NCBI RefSeq assembly: GCF_900044015.1
Contig: NZ_LN999835.1
Coordinates: forward strand, 522,365 to 586,364
Origin: Candidatus Hoaglandella endobia
GTDB taxonomy: Bacteria > Pseudomonadota > Gammaproteobacteria > Enterobacterales > Enterobacteriaceae
Reading direction: 5' to 3'
DNA: 64,000 nucleotides
Shown: piece by piece, positions 19,677-30,424 of the stretch
Numbering within the stretch: position 1 is the first letter of the stretch
How the letters are laid out: each line of letters starts with the position of its first letter
Program-made: the position numbers and the translations under genes
The notes under the pieces: model-generated
What the model was told of the DNA's origin: nothing
The model's input: only the letters and a program-made list of their open reading frames with translations
The model's database searches: none

Positions 19677-21407
19677 CTACATTCTCTCAACTGTTTCGAT
19701 ACCTAACAACTCTAGACCTTGCTTAAGCGTACGTGCCGTGAGCAGCGCTAACTGAAGACGACTGTAGCGTACTGCCTCGCTTTCAGCATACAAGATAAAG
19801 CAATGTTCATAAAATGAAGAAAATAGTACAGCTAAATCATAAAGATAAGTGCATAATACGTGGGGAGTACCTTCTTGAGCTACGGTAAAAATCGCTTCTT
19901 CTAACTGTAGCAGACGTACTGCTAATTGAGTTTCTTGTTTTTTATCCAAAATGATAGTCCCTATCACATGCTGATTATCCTTTCTGCTGCGTTTTAAGAT
20001 TGAAACAATACGCGTATAAGCATATTGGATATAAGGTGCCGTATTTCCCTCGAAGCTAAGCATTTTATCCCAATCAAAAATATAATTAGTAGTACGATTT
20101 TTTGATAAATCAGCGTATTTTACCGCTCCGATACCAATAATTTGCGCTAGTTTTTCCAATTCTATGGTATCCATATCAGGATTTTTTTTTGCAACCAGAC
20201 GGCGAGCACGTTCTAATGCTTCATCTAGTAGATCTGCCAGCTTAATCGCACTGCCAGAACGTGTTTTTAACGGTTTACCGTCTTTGCCTAACATCATACC
20301 AAACATATGATGTTCCAGCATAACTGATGCTGGAACATAGCCAGCCTTGCGTACTATATTCCATGTCTGTATGAGATGCTGGTGCTGTCGTGAATCAATA
20401 TAATAAATAATACGGTCGGCTTTCAGCTTTTCGTATCGGTATTTCACGCAGGCTATATCAGTAGTAGTATATAGATAGGCGCCATCCTTTTTCTGGATAA
20501 TTACTCCCATCGGTTCTCCTTTCTTATTTTTGAATTCATCAAGAAACACGACGGTGGCGCCCTCACTCTCTACTGCTAAACCCTTAGCTTTAAGATCGGC
20601 GACAATACTAGGAAGCATGTTATTGTACATGCTTTCCCCCATGACATCATTGCGCGTAAGGGTAACGTTGAGACGATCGTAGGTTTTTTGATTCTGTGCG
20701 ATGGTAGCATCAACTAATTTGCGCCACATTTGTATACAATAGTCATCGCCACACTGTAATTTGACCACATAGCTACGGGCACGCTCTGCAAAAACCGGAT
20801 CTTCATCGTAAGATTTTTTAGCGGCGCGATAGAAATTTTCTAGGCTTGATAGTGGCATTGTCGATTTGCGATTATCCTGTATTTTTTCCATGTAAGCTAT
20901 TAACATGCCAAATTGTGTTCCCCAGTCACCAATGTGGTTAACACGAATAACGTGATGACCCAAAAAAGCTAGCGTGCGTACCGAAGCGTCGCCAATAATT
21001 GTCGAGCGCATGTGGCCAATGTGCATCTCCTTGGCGACATTAGGTGCAGAATAATCTACAACAATGGTTTGCGGCTCGACATTAGCCACCCCCAAACGTG
21101 GTGAGGCAAGTGTGTCAATAAGCTGTTGTGCTAACCAATGTGGATCGAGAAAGATATTTATAAAACCAGGACCAGCAATTTCAATTTGCTGGGCGATGCC
21201 AGTTAAATCAAGTGCAGCGACTACCTTGTGCGCTAGTTTATGTGGTGACATACCTAGCTGTTTGGCGATAATCATTACGCCATTAGCCTGATAATCGCCA
21301 AAAGAGGTTTTAGCTGATTGCCGTACCTGCGCTTTACTATGTTCAGGCGCACCGGCTACTATTAGTGCCTGCTGAACTTTTGTTGAAATAAGTGTATGAA
21401 TGTTCAT
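19677..21407 (-). CDS. argS: Arginyl-tRNA synthetase
   Basis: Class I synthetase that charges tRNA-Arg and needs the tRNA for amino acid activation. ATG 21407 ([15 protein letters not shown]) is preferred to a TTG two codons earlier because AAAGG lies 8 bases upstream. It has 576 residues (E. coli 577). The HIGH-type motif is in [55 protein letters not shown] and the C-terminal DALR anticodon-binding domain ending GIETVERM are present. No damage is seen. Confidence 0.97.
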   Translation of the reverse strand: MNIHTLISTKVQQALIVAGAPEHSKAQVRQSAKTSFGDYQANGVMIIAKQLGMSPHKLAHKVVAALDLTGIAQQIEIAGPGFINIFLDPHWLAQQLIDTLASPRLGVANVEPQTIVVDYSAPNVAKEMHIGHMRSTIIGDASVRTLAFLGHHVIRVNHIGDWGTQFGMLIAYMEKIQDNRKSTMPLSSLENFYRAAKKSYDEDPVFAERARSYVVKLQCGDDYCIQMWRKLVDATIAQNQKTYDRLNVTLTRNDVMGESMYNNMLPSIVADLKAKGLAVESEGATVVFLDEFKNKKGEPMGVIIQKKDGAYLYTTTDIACVKYRYEKLKADRIIYYIDSRQHQHLIQTWNIVRKAGYVPASVMLEHHMFGMMLGKDGKPLKTRSGSAIKLADLLDEALERARRLVAKKNPDMDTIELEKLAQIIGIGAVKYADLSKNRTTNYIFDWDKMLSFEGNTAPYIQYAYTRIVSILKRSRKDNQHVIGTIILDKKQETQLAVRLLQLEEAIFTVAQEGTPHVLCTYLYDLAVLFSSFYEHCFILYAESEAVRYSRLQLALLTARTLKQGLELLGIETVERM

Positions 21408-21870
21408 TTCCAATACCTTTTATTATAAGCGATATACTAACTTTTAATAACTTAAGAAGTTTTTTAGTTGACTCTACTGTAGATAGTTGTCACAATACCT
21501 ACTTCGGATAGGATTAGTAAAAAATAATCTAATGAACTTTATATTATCCATAATTAGTCATACTTATTTTCTATGTAAATAAGACTTGAAAACAAGAGAT
21601 AATTAATATTTAGTCTACTGCTATTAGACTATTAATTATCTATCTTAGATAGATAATTTGGTTAATTTTAAACCTCTATTTTTTAGATTAGTTAGCCTAA
21701 ATTTAGGTATACTAGTCTAATTTTACCGCTAGTATATTGTTTCTTTTTTTTACGAAGAAAGTTCATGATACATAATCTAGTCTAAAATAAATAGAATGCG
21801 TTTAATAAGTATTAAAATACGTTTGATATTATATTAACAGGCCATCTCAATAAATGGAGTACTGAGCAGT
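21408..21870 (+). promoter_or_regulatory. Structured leader before ilvD, possible attenuator
   Basis: This 463-base spacer has no gene of normal size. TTGACT (21468-21473) and CACAAT (21491-21496) are 17 bases apart, a plausible promoter. A 16-codon frame at 21532-21582 reads MNFILSIISHTYFLCK and contains three isoleucine and two leucine codons. Then GATAATTAAT (21598) can pair with ATTAATTATC (ending 21640), or AATTATCTATC (21634) can pair with GATAGATAATT (ending 21658). The two helices share 21634-21640 and exclude each other. A nested TTAGATTAG/CTAGTCTAA stem follows around 21685-21725. AT-richness makes chance pairing possible. Confidence 0.35.
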
Positions 21871-23721
21871 ATGCCTAAGTACCGTTCATCTACCACTACG
21901 CACGGCCGGAATATGGCTGGAGCACGCGCATTATGGCGTGCTACTGGTATGACCGACGATGATTTTGGTAAGCCTATTATTGCCGTAGTTAATTCTTTTA
22001 CCCAATTTGTACCGGGCCATATGCACCTGCGTGATCTGGGTAGGCTAGTAGCCGAACGGATCGAATCTTGTGGCGGAGTGGCAAAAGAGTTTAACACTAT
22101 CGCGGTAGACGACGGCATTGCCATGGGACACGGCGGCATGCTTTATTCCCTGCCTTCACGTGAGCTTATAGCAGATTCAGTCGAATACATGGTTAATGCC
22201 CACTGCGCTGATGCTATGGTATGTATTTCCAACTGCGATAAAATTACCCCCGGCATGCTCATGGCATCACTACGCCTAAATATTCCTGTTATATTCGTTT
22301 CTGGCGGCCCGATGGAGGCTGGAAAAGTGAGACTATCGTCTTCTGATAAGGTTATTAAACTTGACCTAATTGATGCCATGATCCAAAGCGCTAATCCTTC
22401 GGTATCAGATGAAGATAGTAACCAAATTGAGCGTTCTGCCTGTCCTACCTGTGGCTCATGTTCAGGCATGTTCACCGCCAATTCGATGAATTGTCTGACT
22501 GAGGCGCTTGGTTTATCGCAACCAGGTAATGGCTCACTGCTAGCTACCCATATCGATCGTAAGCAGCTATTTATAAATGCTGGAGAGCGTATTGTAGGCT
22601 TAACTAAGCGCTATTACGAGCAGGACGACGTCTCTCTATTACCGCGTAGTATCGCTAGCAAAGCGGCATTTGAAAATGCAATGATGCTGGATATTGCCAT
22701 GGGTGGCTCCACTAATACCGTACTGCATTTGCTAGCTGCAGCACAGGAAGGTGAAGTAGATTTCACGATGGTTGATATTGATCGCTTGTCGCGTCAGGTG
22801 CCCCATTTGTGTAAAGTGGCGCCAAGTACCCCCAAATATCACATGGAAGACGTACATCGCGCCGGCGGAGTAATAGGAATTTTAGGCGAGCTAGATCGTT
22901 GCGGTCTGCTCAACCACAACGTGCGCAATGTGCTCGATTTATCAATGGCAGAAACTTTAGCACTTTATGACATCATGACTACTGATAACGCAGCAGTAAA
23001 AAGTATGTATGCTGCGCGACCAGCAGGGATTCGTACCACACAAGCTTTTTCCCAAGATTGCCGCTGGTCGTCACTAGATATCGACAGGCGGGAGGGTTGT
23101 ATCCGTTCTCGTGAATACGCCTATAGTCAGGACGGTGGACTAGCGGTACTTTATGGTAACCTTGCCGAAGATGGATGTATCGTAAAAACTGCTAGTGTCG
23201 ATCAAGATAGTTTGCTTTTTCGTGGTCCAGCTAAAGTGTATGAAAGTCAGGAAGCCGCCGCTGAAGCTATCCTAGGCGGAAAAGTAATCGCTGGCGATGT
23301 TGTGGTAATACGCTATGAAGGTCCCAAGGGGGGACCTGGCATGCAGGAAATGCTGTATCCGACTACATTCCTTAAATCTATGGGCTTAGGTAAAAGCTGC
23401 GCGTTGATCACTGACGGCAGATTCTCCGGCGGTACTTCGGGCCTTTCGATCGGTCATATTTCGCCAGAAGCAGCCAACGGCGGTACAATTGGGTTGGTGC
23501 GTAATGGCGATATTATTGCTATCGACATTGCTGGCCGCAGTATTGTACTGGATGTGGCCAATAGCGACTTAGCGGTACGGCGCGATACTGAGCAGGCACG
23601 CGGTAAGGCGGCTTGGACGCCATTACTCCGCGAACGTTCAGTATCATTCGCGCTAAAAGCCTATGCAAGTTTGGCAACTAGCGCAGATAAAGGCGCTGTA
23701 CGCGATAAAGCTAAACTGTAA
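21871..23721 (+). CDS. ilvD: Dihydroxy-acid dehydratase
   Basis: Iron-sulfur enzyme that makes 2-keto acids in valine and isoleucine synthesis. It has 616 residues, equal to E. coli. Cluster and substrate regions are intact: [55 protein letters not shown] and [20 protein letters not shown]. It starts at ATG 21871 ([20 protein letters not shown]) with GGAG upstream. In E. coli it lies inside ilvGMEDA, but here the flanking ilvG, ilvM, ilvE, ilvA and ilvY are absent and ilvC follows directly. Confidence 0.97.
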   Translation: MPKYRSSTTTHGRNMAGARALWRATGMTDDDFGKPIIAVVNSFTQFVPGHMHLRDLGRLVAERIESCGGVAKEFNTIAVDDGIAMGHGGMLYSLPSRELIADSVEYMVNAHCADAMVCISNCDKITPGMLMASLRLNIPVIFVSGGPMEAGKVRLSSSDKVIKLDLIDAMIQSANPSVSDEDSNQIERSACPTCGSCSGMFTANSMNCLTEALGLSQPGNGSLLATHIDRKQLFINAGERIVGLTKRYYEQDDVSLLPRSIASKAAFENAMMLDIAMGGSTNTVLHLLAAAQEGEVDFTMVDIDRLSRQVPHLCKVAPSTPKYHMEDVHRAGGVIGILGELDRCGLLNHNVRNVLDLSMAETLALYDIMTTDNAAVKSMYAARPAGIRTTQAFSQDCRWSSLDIDRREGCIRSREYAYSQDGGLAVLYGNLAEDGCIVKTASVDQDSLLFRGPAKVYESQEAAAEAILGGKVIAGDVVVIRYEGPKGGPGMQEMLYPTTFLKSMGLGKSCALITDGRFSGGTSGLSIGHISPEAANGGTIGLVRNGDIIAIDIAGRSIVLDVANSDLAVRRDTEQARGKAAWTPLLRERSVSFALKAYASLATSADKGAVRDKAKL

Positions 23722-23833
23722 CTAAAGGCATAGCAACTACTATATTCGGGTAGTCGGGGGCAAGCACTTTTGGCATGTTTTACTATTTCTCTAAACTAGA
23801 TTTATCTAATCATGAATGATGGAGTTACAACAT

Positions 23834-25312
23834 ATGGCCAATTATTTTAATACGTTAAACTTACGTCAGCAATTAGCGCAATTAAGTAAATGCCGTTTTA
23901 TGCGCCGAGAGGAATTTGTCGACGAAGTATTTTACCTAAAAGGCAAAAAAGTGGTGATAATCGGCTGTGGCGCTCAAGGATTAAATCAGGGCCTGAATAT
24001 GCGCGACTCTGGTCTAGATATCACCTATGCACTGCGTCAAGAAGCTATTAATGAAAAGCGTCCTTCCTGGCGGCAAGCAACAGAAAACGGTTTTTGCGTT
24101 GGTACGTATGAGGAGTTGTTACCAGAAGCAGATCTAGTCATCAATTTAACTCCTGATAAGCAGCACTCAGTGGTGGTACAGACAGTACAGCCGCTAATGA
24201 AAGATGGTGCCGCTCTGGGCTATTCTCATGGTTTTAATATTGTTGAAGTTGGCGAACAAATTCGTCGCGATATCACTGTTATCATGGTGGCACCGAAATG
24301 TCCTGGTACCGAAGTGCGTGAAGAGTATAAACGAGGTTTCGGTGTACCTACCCTCATCGCTGTACATCCAGAGAATGACCCCAAAGGGGAGGGTATGGCT
24401 TTGGCTAAAGCCTGGGCGGTAGCAATTGGTGGTCATCGTGCAGGGGTTCTTGAATCATCCTTTATTGCCGAGGTGAAGTCTGATTTAATGGGAGAGCAAA
24501 CTATCCTATGCGGCATGTTGCAAGCTGGCTCTTTGTTATGTTTCGATAAATTAGTTTCAGATGGATTTAGTCCAGCTTATGCAGGTAAACTGGTTCAGTA
24601 TGGTTGGGAAACTATTACCGAAGCCTTGAAACAAGGTGGTATTACGCTGATGATGGATCGGCTGTCTAATAGCGCCAAACTACGCGCCTATGCGTTATCA
24701 GAACAACTGAAACAGTTGATGCAGCCTTTATTCGAAAAACATATGGACGATATCATTACAGGCACATTTTCCAGTAAAATGATGGCCGATTGGGCTAATA
24801 ATGATGCCAAGCTATTAGGTTGGCGCAAGGAAACTGGTTGCACATCATTTGAAAATGCGCCGCAGTACGAAGGCAAAATTAGCGAGCAAACCTATTTTGA
24901 TCATGGTGTGCTAATGATTGCCCTGATAAAATCAGGAGTAGAGCTGGCGTTTGAAATCATGACTTGTTCTGGTATTATCGCTGAATCGGCTTATTACGAA
25001 TCATTGCACGAACTTCCTCTCATTGCCAATACAGTTGCCCGCAGACGCCTCTACGAAATGAATCTTATCATCTCAGATACTGCTGAGTATGGGAACTATC
25101 TATTCACCAACGCTGTAGTACCGTTGCTTAAAGACAAGTTTATGAGTAATTTACAGGCAGGTGACTTGGGTACATCTGTAGCCGATGTTAAAATTGATAA
25201 TTCCCTGCTGCTCGAAATCAATGAGGCTATTAGGCAGCATCCAATTGAAATCGTCGGTGCCAAACTGCGCGCTTACATGAAAGATATGAAACGTATTGCA
25301 GTCGCTAACTAA
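23834..25312 (+). CDS. ilvC: Ketol-acid reductoisomerase, class II
   Basis: NADPH-dependent isomerisation and reduction of acetolactate and acetohydroxybutyrate, the step before IlvD. ATG 23834 ([20 protein letters not shown]) fits E. coli and has GGAG 9 bases upstream; an in-frame ATG 18 bases earlier is less likely. It has 492 residues (E. coli 491). It shows the nucleotide motif [19 protein letters not shown] and the duplicated knotted domain of the long class II form. A clear terminator follows. Substrates must come from an acetohydroxyacid synthase encoded elsewhere or from a partner. Confidence 0.97.
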   Translation: MANYFNTLNLRQQLAQLSKCRFMRREEFVDEVFYLKGKKVVIIGCGAQGLNQGLNMRDSGLDITYALRQEAINEKRPSWRQATENGFCVGTYEELLPEADLVINLTPDKQHSVVVQTVQPLMKDGAALGYSHGFNIVEVGEQIRRDITVIMVAPKCPGTEVREEYKRGFGVPTLIAVHPENDPKGEGMALAKAWAVAIGGHRAGVLESSFIAEVKSDLMGEQTILCGMLQAGSLLCFDKLVSDGFSPAYAGKLVQYGWETITEALKQGGITLMMDRLSNSAKLRAYALSEQLKQLMQPLFEKHMDDIITGTFSSKMMADWANNDAKLLGWRKETGCTSFENAPQYEGKISEQTYFDHGVLMIALIKSGVELAFEIMTCSGIIAESAYYESLHELPLIANTVARRRLYEMNLIISDTAEYGNYLFTNAVVPLLKDKFMSNLQAGDLGTSVADVKIDNSLLLEINEAIRQHPIEIVGAKLRAYMKDMKRIAVAN

Positions 25313-25329
25313 TTTGTTAGTAGTTAAAA

Positions 25330-25356
25330 AAAACCTTCGCCATTTGGCGGAGGTTT
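25330..25356 (+). terminator. Intrinsic terminator of ilvC
   Basis: AAAACCTTCGCC and GGCGGAGGTTTT form a 12-bp stem with one G-T pair and an ATTT loop. A TTTT tract forms the 3' end of the stem. It begins 18 bases after the ilvC stop. Confidence 0.8.
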
Positions 25357-25415
25357 TGCTTTTAGCGCTAGACATTAACCTACTGATTGTCTTTTAAAAA
25401 CATTTCTTCCTGACT

Positions 25416-25455
25416 TTTTTTTACCTTTTTTTACCTTTAATGCCGCTAATGCCGC
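25416..25455. repeat. Two adjacent short tandem duplications
   Basis: TTTTTTTACC occurs twice in tandem at 25416-25435. TAATGCCGC occurs twice in tandem at 25438-25455. Both are perfect and lie in the pfkA upstream region, just before a 20-bp palindrome. Confidence 0.9.
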
Positions 25456-25456
25456 A

Positions 25457-25476
25457 TTATTATCACGTGATAATAA
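25457..25476. promoter_or_regulatory. Perfect 20-bp palindrome before pfkA
   Basis: TTATTATCAC followed by its exact complement GTGATAATAA, centred on CACGTG, 50 bases before the pfkA start. It looks like an operator for a dimeric regulator but does not resemble the Cra consensus that controls pfkA in E. coli. It could also fold as a hairpin. No function is assigned. Confidence 0.4.
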
Positions 25477-25526
25477 GCAGTCATCCTACTAGGAAAAAAT
25501 ATTTATTTGAAACTTAGGGGGTAATC

Positions 25527-26489
25527 ATGATTAAAAAAATAGGAGTACTAACAAGTGGTGGTGATTCACCAGGAATGAATGCGGCCATTCGAGGTGTCGT
25601 TCGAGCCGGGCTTTCTGAAGGTCTGGAGGTTTACGGTATTTATGATGGCTATCTGGGACTGTTTCAAGATCGCATTGCGAAACTAAATCGTTATAGCGTC
25701 TCAGATGTGATTAACCGTGGCGGTACTTTTCTTGGTTCCGCGCGCTTTCCAGAATTTCGGGAAGCTAACACTCGCGATATTGCAATTAAAAATATGAATA
25801 AACGCTGTATTGAAGCGTTAGTAATTATCGGAGGAGACGGTTCTTATATGGGTGCTAAACGCTTGACGGAAATGGGTTTTCCCTGTATCTGCTTGCCAGC
25901 TACGATTGATAATGATGTAGCTGGAACTGATTACACTATTGGCTACTTTACCGCACTGGAAACCATAGTGGAAGCAATTGACCGTCTGCGTGATACCTCA
26001 ACATCGCACCAGCGAATTTCTATTGTAGAAGTTATGGGATGTTACTGCGGCGATCTAACCATGGCGGCAGCCATCGCCGGTGGTTGCGAGTTTATCGTAC
26101 TACCTGAAGTAGAATTTAAACCTGTAGATTTAGTCTATGAAATCAAGGCTGGTATCGTTAAAGGAAAAAAGCATGCTATTGTGGCAATAACCGAACATAT
26201 TTGTAATGTATCTGAGCTAGTGCAATACATAGAAAAAGAGACTGGACGTGAAACGCGTGCCACAGTGTTAGGTCATATTCAGCGGGGGGGTAGCCCGGTG
26301 GCCTATGATCGTATTTTAGCATCGCGCATGGGCGCCTACTCTATTGAGCTGCTGTTGCAGGGATACGGCGGTCGTTGTGTTGGCATGCAAAATGAGCAGC
26401 TTAGGCATCATGACATAATCGATGCTATTGAAAATATGAAGCATCTATTCCGGAATGATATACTAGAAACTGCAAAGAAACTATTTTAA
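25527..26489 (+). CDS. pfkA: ATP-dependent 6-phosphofructokinase, altered active site
   Basis: Glycolytic enzyme phosphorylating fructose-6-phosphate. It has 320 residues and aligns end to end with E. coli PfkA. The ATP loop [17 protein letters not shown] and the catalytic TIDND segment are present. The arginine of the conserved substrate motif MGR is replaced: residue 172 (Arg171 in crystal numbering) is Cys, codon TGT at 26040-26042. The Gly of PGTIDND is Ala (residue 125). Other sugar-phosphate arginines ([21 protein letters not shown]) remain. GGGGG precedes the ATG. The frame is intact, so the gene is expressed or only recently relaxed. Confidence 0.95.
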   Translation: MIKKIGVLTSGGDSPGMNAAIRGVVRAGLSEGLEVYGIYDGYLGLFQDRIAKLNRYSVSDVINRGGTFLGSARFPEFREANTRDIAIKNMNKRCIEALVIIGGDGSYMGAKRLTEMGFPCICLPATIDNDVAGTDYTIGYFTALETIVEAIDRLRDTSTSHQRISIVEVMGCYCGDLTMAAAIAGGCEFIVLPEVEFKPVDLVYEIKAGIVKGKKHAIVAITEHICNVSELVQYIEKETGRETRATVLGHIQRGGSPVAYDRILASRMGAYSIELLLQGYGGRCVGMQNEQLRHHDIIDAIENMKHLFRNDILETAKKLF

Positions 26490-26539
26490 TGTTTACCTGT
26501 AAAATACAACGTTAGGCTTATCGCAAATAAGGCTATTAA

Positions 26540-27307
26540 TTAGTCTTGCTTGGCTTGAGCTGCGGCTTTCACAATCAACGCAAAGGAATCAGCTTGTAAA
26601 GAGGCACCACCAACTAGAGCGCCATCGATATCTGGTTGCATAAAGAATTCAGCAGCGTTTCCAGCGTTAACCGAACCACCATACTGAATAATGACCTGCT
26701 GTGCAACTGCATTATCATGTTTGGCGATATGATTACGAATAAATTTATGCACCGCTTGGACCTGTGACGGGATAGCAAATCTACCAGTGCCGATGGCCCA
26801 AATTGGCTCATAAGCAATGACAGCTTTGTTGAAAGCCTTTACACTCAGACGATTGAGCACCACATCAATTTGGCTGGCGCATACCGCTTCGGTCTGCCCA
26901 GCTTTATTTTCCGCTTCACTTTCGCCAATGCACAATACCGGAACAAGCTCAGTTTCTTTCAGCACTGCGAATTTTTCTGCGATATATTCATCACTTTCTT
27001 GATGAAAGGTGCGTCGCTCTGAATGGCCAATAATAATATATTTTGCGCCGATATCTTTGAGCATTTCAGCAGAAACTTCACCAGTATATGCACCAACGAT
27101 ATGTGTATCAACGTCTTGTGCTCCTAATGATATTTGGCTACCAGCTAAATGATATTTGGCAAGATTGAGATAGATCACCGGTGGTGCAATGGCAATATCG
27201 CAGTCAACGACGCTACTAAGTTTATTGCGTAGCATTGCTATTAAGTTGTGGACCATATATTTGCTGCCATTTAGTTTCCAATTGGCCATCACTAACGGAT
27301 ATCTCAT
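26540..27307 (-). CDS. tpiA: Triosephosphate isomerase
   Basis: TIM-barrel enzyme interconverting dihydroxyacetone phosphate and glyceraldehyde-3-phosphate. ATG 27307 ([20 protein letters not shown]) matches E. coli and gives 255 residues, the same length; a GTG nine codons upstream is rejected. Catalytic residues are visible in NWKLNG (Lys), IIIGHSERR (His) and [11 protein letters not shown] (Glu), and the phosphate loop in [10 protein letters not shown] and GALVGGASL. It converges with pfkA, as in the E. coli region. Confidence 0.97.
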   Translation of the reverse strand: MRYPLVMANWKLNGSKYMVHNLIAMLRNKLSSVVDCDIAIAPPVIYLNLAKYHLAGSQISLGAQDVDTHIVGAYTGEVSAEMLKDIGAKYIIIGHSERRTFHQESDEYIAEKFAVLKETELVPVLCIGESEAENKAGQTEAVCASQIDVVLNRLSVKAFNKAVIAYEPIWAIGTGRFAIPSQVQAVHKFIRNHIAKHDNAVAQQVIIQYGGSVNAGNAAEFFMQPDIDGALVGGASLQADSFALIVKAAAQAKQD

Positions 27308-27335
27308 TTTTATTTTTTTCCATATAGGGAGCACG

Positions 27336-27413
27336 AGAAAGGTTATAGTGTACGCAGGCTACGGCTATGGCCAACACACCTGTCGGCCTCAGGTGATTTA
27401 TTCTAACCTTTCT
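27336..27413 (-). other. Structured spacer between fpr and tpiA
   Basis: A perfect 10-bp outer helix (AGAAAGGTTA at 27336-27345 with TAACCTTTCT at 27404-27413) encloses an inner CACCTG/CAGGTG hairpin (27377-27395) and a GC-rich segment with weak GGC/GCC pairing. It could be an elaborate fpr terminator, a processed leader of tpiA or a small RNA. The strand is inferred from the flanking genes. Confidence 0.4.
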
Positions 27414-27438
27414 TACGGGGTGGTTAGTTAGTAGTATA

Positions 27439-28185
27439 TTACCAATAGTGCTCGCTGGTCATATGGCCTGGCTTGCGCTTAAAGTGTTTTTGCATACCGC
27501 GGCTATCCTTAAGAATTTTCTGCGTATCGCGTACCATCTGTGGGTTACCGCACAGCATAACGTGGCTGTTTGCGGCATCAAGCAGCAAATCAACCGCCGA
27601 TTCTAGCGAACCATCAGCGATTAAGAGAGGAATTCGGCCGGTGAGTGAGCCAGGCGCTTGTTCACGACTGACCACTGTTTGCACACGTAACTTACCTTTA
27701 TATCGAAGTTGTAGATGTAGCATCTGTGGCAAATAGCTCAGGTTCTGAGCAAATTTTACGGCATGCACCAGGACTATGTTATTAAACCGTTCCAATCCTT
27801 CGCCCTGCTCTAAAATAGAGAGATATGGGCCTAAAGCGGTGCCTGTCGCCAACATCCACAGATTGTTACAGGGCGGAATTTCACTCAGTATAAAACAGCC
27901 GACAGCTTCCTTAGTCACCATCAGGCTTTCGCCAGGCTGTAATGTCTGTAGAGACGGGCTTAGTTTCCCTTCAGTTACAGTGCTGAGATAAAATTCTAGT
28001 TTTTCGTTACGCGGCGCGTTGACGTAAGAATAGGCGCGCTGCACCTTTTCACCATTAATTTCTAATCCTAGCTTGGTGAATTGTCCAGCAATAAAAGGAT
28101 CAACAGGGGCATGCACGATCAAACTAAACAGACTTGTTGTCCAGTGTTTTACTTGTACTAAGTTACCTGTTACCCATGTAGCCAT
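27439..28185 (-). CDS. fpr: Ferredoxin/flavodoxin NADP+ reductase
   Basis: FAD enzyme passing electrons between NADPH and flavodoxin or ferredoxin, supporting radical-SAM and other reductive reactions. It has 248 residues, equal to E. coli. The FAD motif RAYSYVN (about residues 50-56), the NADP region MLATGTALGPYLSIL and CGNPQMVRDTQ, and the C-terminal PGHMTSEHYW are conserved. In E. coli glpXKF, zapB, rraA and menA lie between fpr and hslU; all are missing here. Confidence 0.97.
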   Translation of the reverse strand: MATWVTGNLVQVKHWTTSLFSLIVHAPVDPFIAGQFTKLGLEINGEKVQRAYSYVNAPRNEKLEFYLSTVTEGKLSPSLQTLQPGESLMVTKEAVGCFILSEIPPCNNLWMLATGTALGPYLSILEQGEGLERFNNIVLVHAVKFAQNLSYLPQMLHLQLRYKGKLRVQTVVSREQAPGSLTGRIPLLIADGSLESAVDLLLDAANSHVMLCGNPQMVRDTQKILKDSRGMQKHFKRKPGHMTSEHYW

Positions 28186-28415
28186 AGTTGTTAACTCTCA
28201 ATTGTCCTATGTCCTCCTGGACGGCAGGCCTTTCGATAATTTGGCCAGTGTGCTTGCTAACTTACTAATGTCATTAGTATACAAGAAATTTATTTATCGG
28301 CCATGTACAATTACATCAGGCATTATTTATGAGTAATATCGTAATCCAATATACACTTTTTTGTGGTGAGTTGGCTTTAACTGCTATTAAAGAACGGTTT
28401 TTTGTTATCTAATGG

Positions 28416-29750
28416 TTACAGAATAAAGCGACTCAAATCTTCGTCAGATACTAATTCATCTAGATGACTGCGAACGTAATTTACATCAATAGAAATAGTT
28501 TTACCATTCCACTCGCTGGCGTCATAGGAAATCTCTTCCATCAAACGTTCTAGCACAGTGTGCAGACGTCGTGCACCAATATTCTCAGTGCGCTCGTTTA
28601 CTTGCCAGGCAGCTTCAGCAATACGCTTGATACCGTCCTCAGTAAAGTTAATATTCACTCCTTCTGTAGCCATCAGCGCAATATATTGCCTAGTTAGTGA
28701 GGCGCTAGGTTCCGTCAGAATGCGTTCAAAATCTTCGGTCGTCAGCGCCTCCAGCTCAACTCTAATCGGCAAGCGCCCCTGCATTTCAGGTATAAGATCA
28801 GATGGGCTTGACACTTGGAAGGCGCCCGAAGCAATAAACAGAATATGGTCGGTTTTTACCATGCCGTGTTTAGTAGAAATAGTGCAGCCTTCCACTAGAG
28901 GAAGCAGATCCCGCTGTACCCCTTCACGTGAAATATCCGGACCGGATACCTCGCCGCGTTTGCAGATTTTGTCGATTTCATCAATGAAAACGATACCGTG
29001 CTGCTCTACCGCTTCGATTGCTTTTGCTTTAAGTTCTTCGAGATTTACTAGTTTGGCAGCTTCTTCTTCCACTAATAGCTTCATGGCTTCTTTGATCTTT
29101 ATTTTACGTGGCTTTTGTTTATGACCTGCAAGATTTTTAAACATCGATTGTAACTGGTTGGTCATCTCCTCCATACCAGGAGGTGCAGTAATTTCTACCC
29201 CTATTGGCGCCTCAGCAAGATTTATTTCAATCTTTTTATCGTCTAGTTGGCCTTCACGTAATTTCTTACGAAAGTTTTGGCGCGCGTTGGATAGTTCACT
29301 GCTCTCTTCCGGCTGGCCCCAGTTATTTTTAGCTAACGGGATCAATACGTCAAGCACCCGTTCTTCCGCCAGCTCTCCAGCAAGCAAACGATTCTGTTCA
29401 ATAGATTGAAGGCGTATCATTTTAACCGCCGTATCGGTTAAATCGCGGATAATAGAATCAACTTCTTTACCTACATAGCCGACCTCAGTAAATTTAGTAG
29501 CTTCTACTTTGATGAACGGAGCATTAGCTAGTTTTGCTAGGCGACGAGCAATTTCTGTTTTACCGACCCCTGTCGGGCCAATCATAAGAATATTTTTGGG
29601 TGTCACTTCATGGCGCAGTGCTTCATCATCTATTTGCATGCGACGCCAGCGGTTCCGTAACGCGATAGCTACTGCTCTCTTAGCGTTGTGTTGGCCTACG
29701 ATATAACTATTAAGTTCACTAACTATTTTTTTTGGAGTTATTGCAGACAT
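28416..29750 (-). CDS. hslU: HslU ATPase of the HslUV protease
   Basis: AAA+ unfoldase that feeds HslV. ATG 29750 ([20 protein letters not shown]) is preferred over the ATG two codons earlier because TAAGG is then about 6 bases upstream. It has 444 residues (E. coli 443). Walker [10 protein letters not shown], Walker B VFIDEIDK, the I-domain insertion (about 110-240), the pore loop GYVG and the C-terminal RFIL needed to activate HslV are all present. It lies 10 bases after hslV in one operon. Confidence 0.97.
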   Translation of the reverse strand: MSAITPKKIVSELNSYIVGQHNAKRAVAIALRNRWRRMQIDDEALRHEVTPKNILMIGPTGVGKTEIARRLAKLANAPFIKVEATKFTEVGYVGKEVDSIIRDLTDTAVKMIRLQSIEQNRLLAGELAEERVLDVLIPLAKNNWGQPEESSELSNARQNFRKKLREGQLDDKKIEINLAEAPIGVEITAPPGMEEMTNQLQSMFKNLAGHKQKPRKIKIKEAMKLLVEEEAAKLVNLEELKAKAIEAVEQHGIVFIDEIDKICKRGEVSGPDISREGVQRDLLPLVEGCTISTKHGMVKTDHILFIASGAFQVSSPSDLIPEMQGRLPIRVELEALTTEDFERILTEPSASLTRQYIALMATEGVNINFTEDGIKRIAEAAWQVNERTENIGARRLHTVLERLMEEISYDASEWNGKTISIDVNYVRSHLDELVSDEDLSRFIL

Positions 29751-29760
29751 GTTCATAGCC

Positions 29761-30291
29761 TTACTTTTTAGACGTTAATTCTTCAATGGTGTAGCAATGG
29801 TTAGTATATATACAGATATCAGCTGCAATTTCCAACGATTTTTCGACTATCTTGCGAGCGCCAAAATCAGTATTTTCTAACAGAGCTCGCGCCGCAGACT
29901 GCGCATATGGACCGCCAGAACCTATAGCAATAAGATCATTTTCTGGCTGTATAACGTCACCATTACCGCTAATAATAAGTGAGTCTTTTTCATTAGCCAC
30001 CGCTAGCAGCGCTTCTAGACGACGCAGCATACGATCAGTACGCCAGTCTTTAGCTAATTCAACAGCAGCTTTAAGTAAGTAGCCCTGATGAACTTCTAGT
30101 TTCCGTTCAAATAGTTCAAATAGAGTAAAAGCATCTGCAGTGCCGCCGGCGAAACCTGCTATTACTTTTTCATTAGATAGTCGACGGACTTTACGCACGT
30201 TACCCTTCATAACGGTATTACCCAGAGTAGCCTGTCCATCACCACCGATAACAATATGCCCATTGCGGCGTACACTGAGGATTGTTGTCAC
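29761..30291 (-). CDS. hslV: HslV peptidase subunit
   Basis: N-terminal-nucleophile threonine peptidase of the HslUV complex. The start decides the catalytic residue: GTG 30291 followed by ACA ACA places Thr directly after the initiator Met, as required, whereas the TTG two codons upstream would bury it. TAAGGGG lies 7 bases before the GTG. It has 176 residues, equal to E. coli. [20 protein letters not shown] and [16 protein letters not shown] are conserved. A sigma-32 promoter lies upstream (30371-30395). Confidence 0.97.
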   Translation of the reverse strand: MTTILSVRRNGHIVIGGDGQATLGNTVMKGNVRKVRRLSNEKVIAGFAGGTADAFTLFELFERKLEVHQGYLLKAAVELAKDWRTDRMLRRLEALLAVANEKDSLIISGNGDVIQPENDLIAIGSGGPYAQSAARALLENTDFGARKIVEKSLEIAADICIYTNHCYTIEELTSKK

Positions 30292-30370
30292 GATCAACCC
30301 CTTAACTGGGAATAGTAATCATAATAATTAGTGCCCCGCGTAAATAACACTGAGTAACGATGCCTACTAA

Positions 30371-30395
30371 ATAGGGCAACATTATGAAATTTCAA
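30371..30395 (-). promoter_or_regulatory. Sigma-32 heat-shock promoter of hslVU
   Basis: On the minus strand TTGAAA (30395-30390) is followed after 13 bases by CCCTAT (30376-30371), close to the RpoH consensus TTGAAA - CCCCATNT and correctly spaced. Transcription would start about 70 bases before hslV. It sits inside the remains of the ftsN 3' end. Confidence 0.65.
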
Positions 30396-30424
30396 CCCTT
30401 CCTGCAGTAAACGGTAACCTAATA

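Noticed and set aside
28269-28337. Possible zapB remnant (frame beginning MSLVYKKF)
   Set aside because: Position and orientation fit E. coli zapB, but similarity ends after about eight residues and could be chance.
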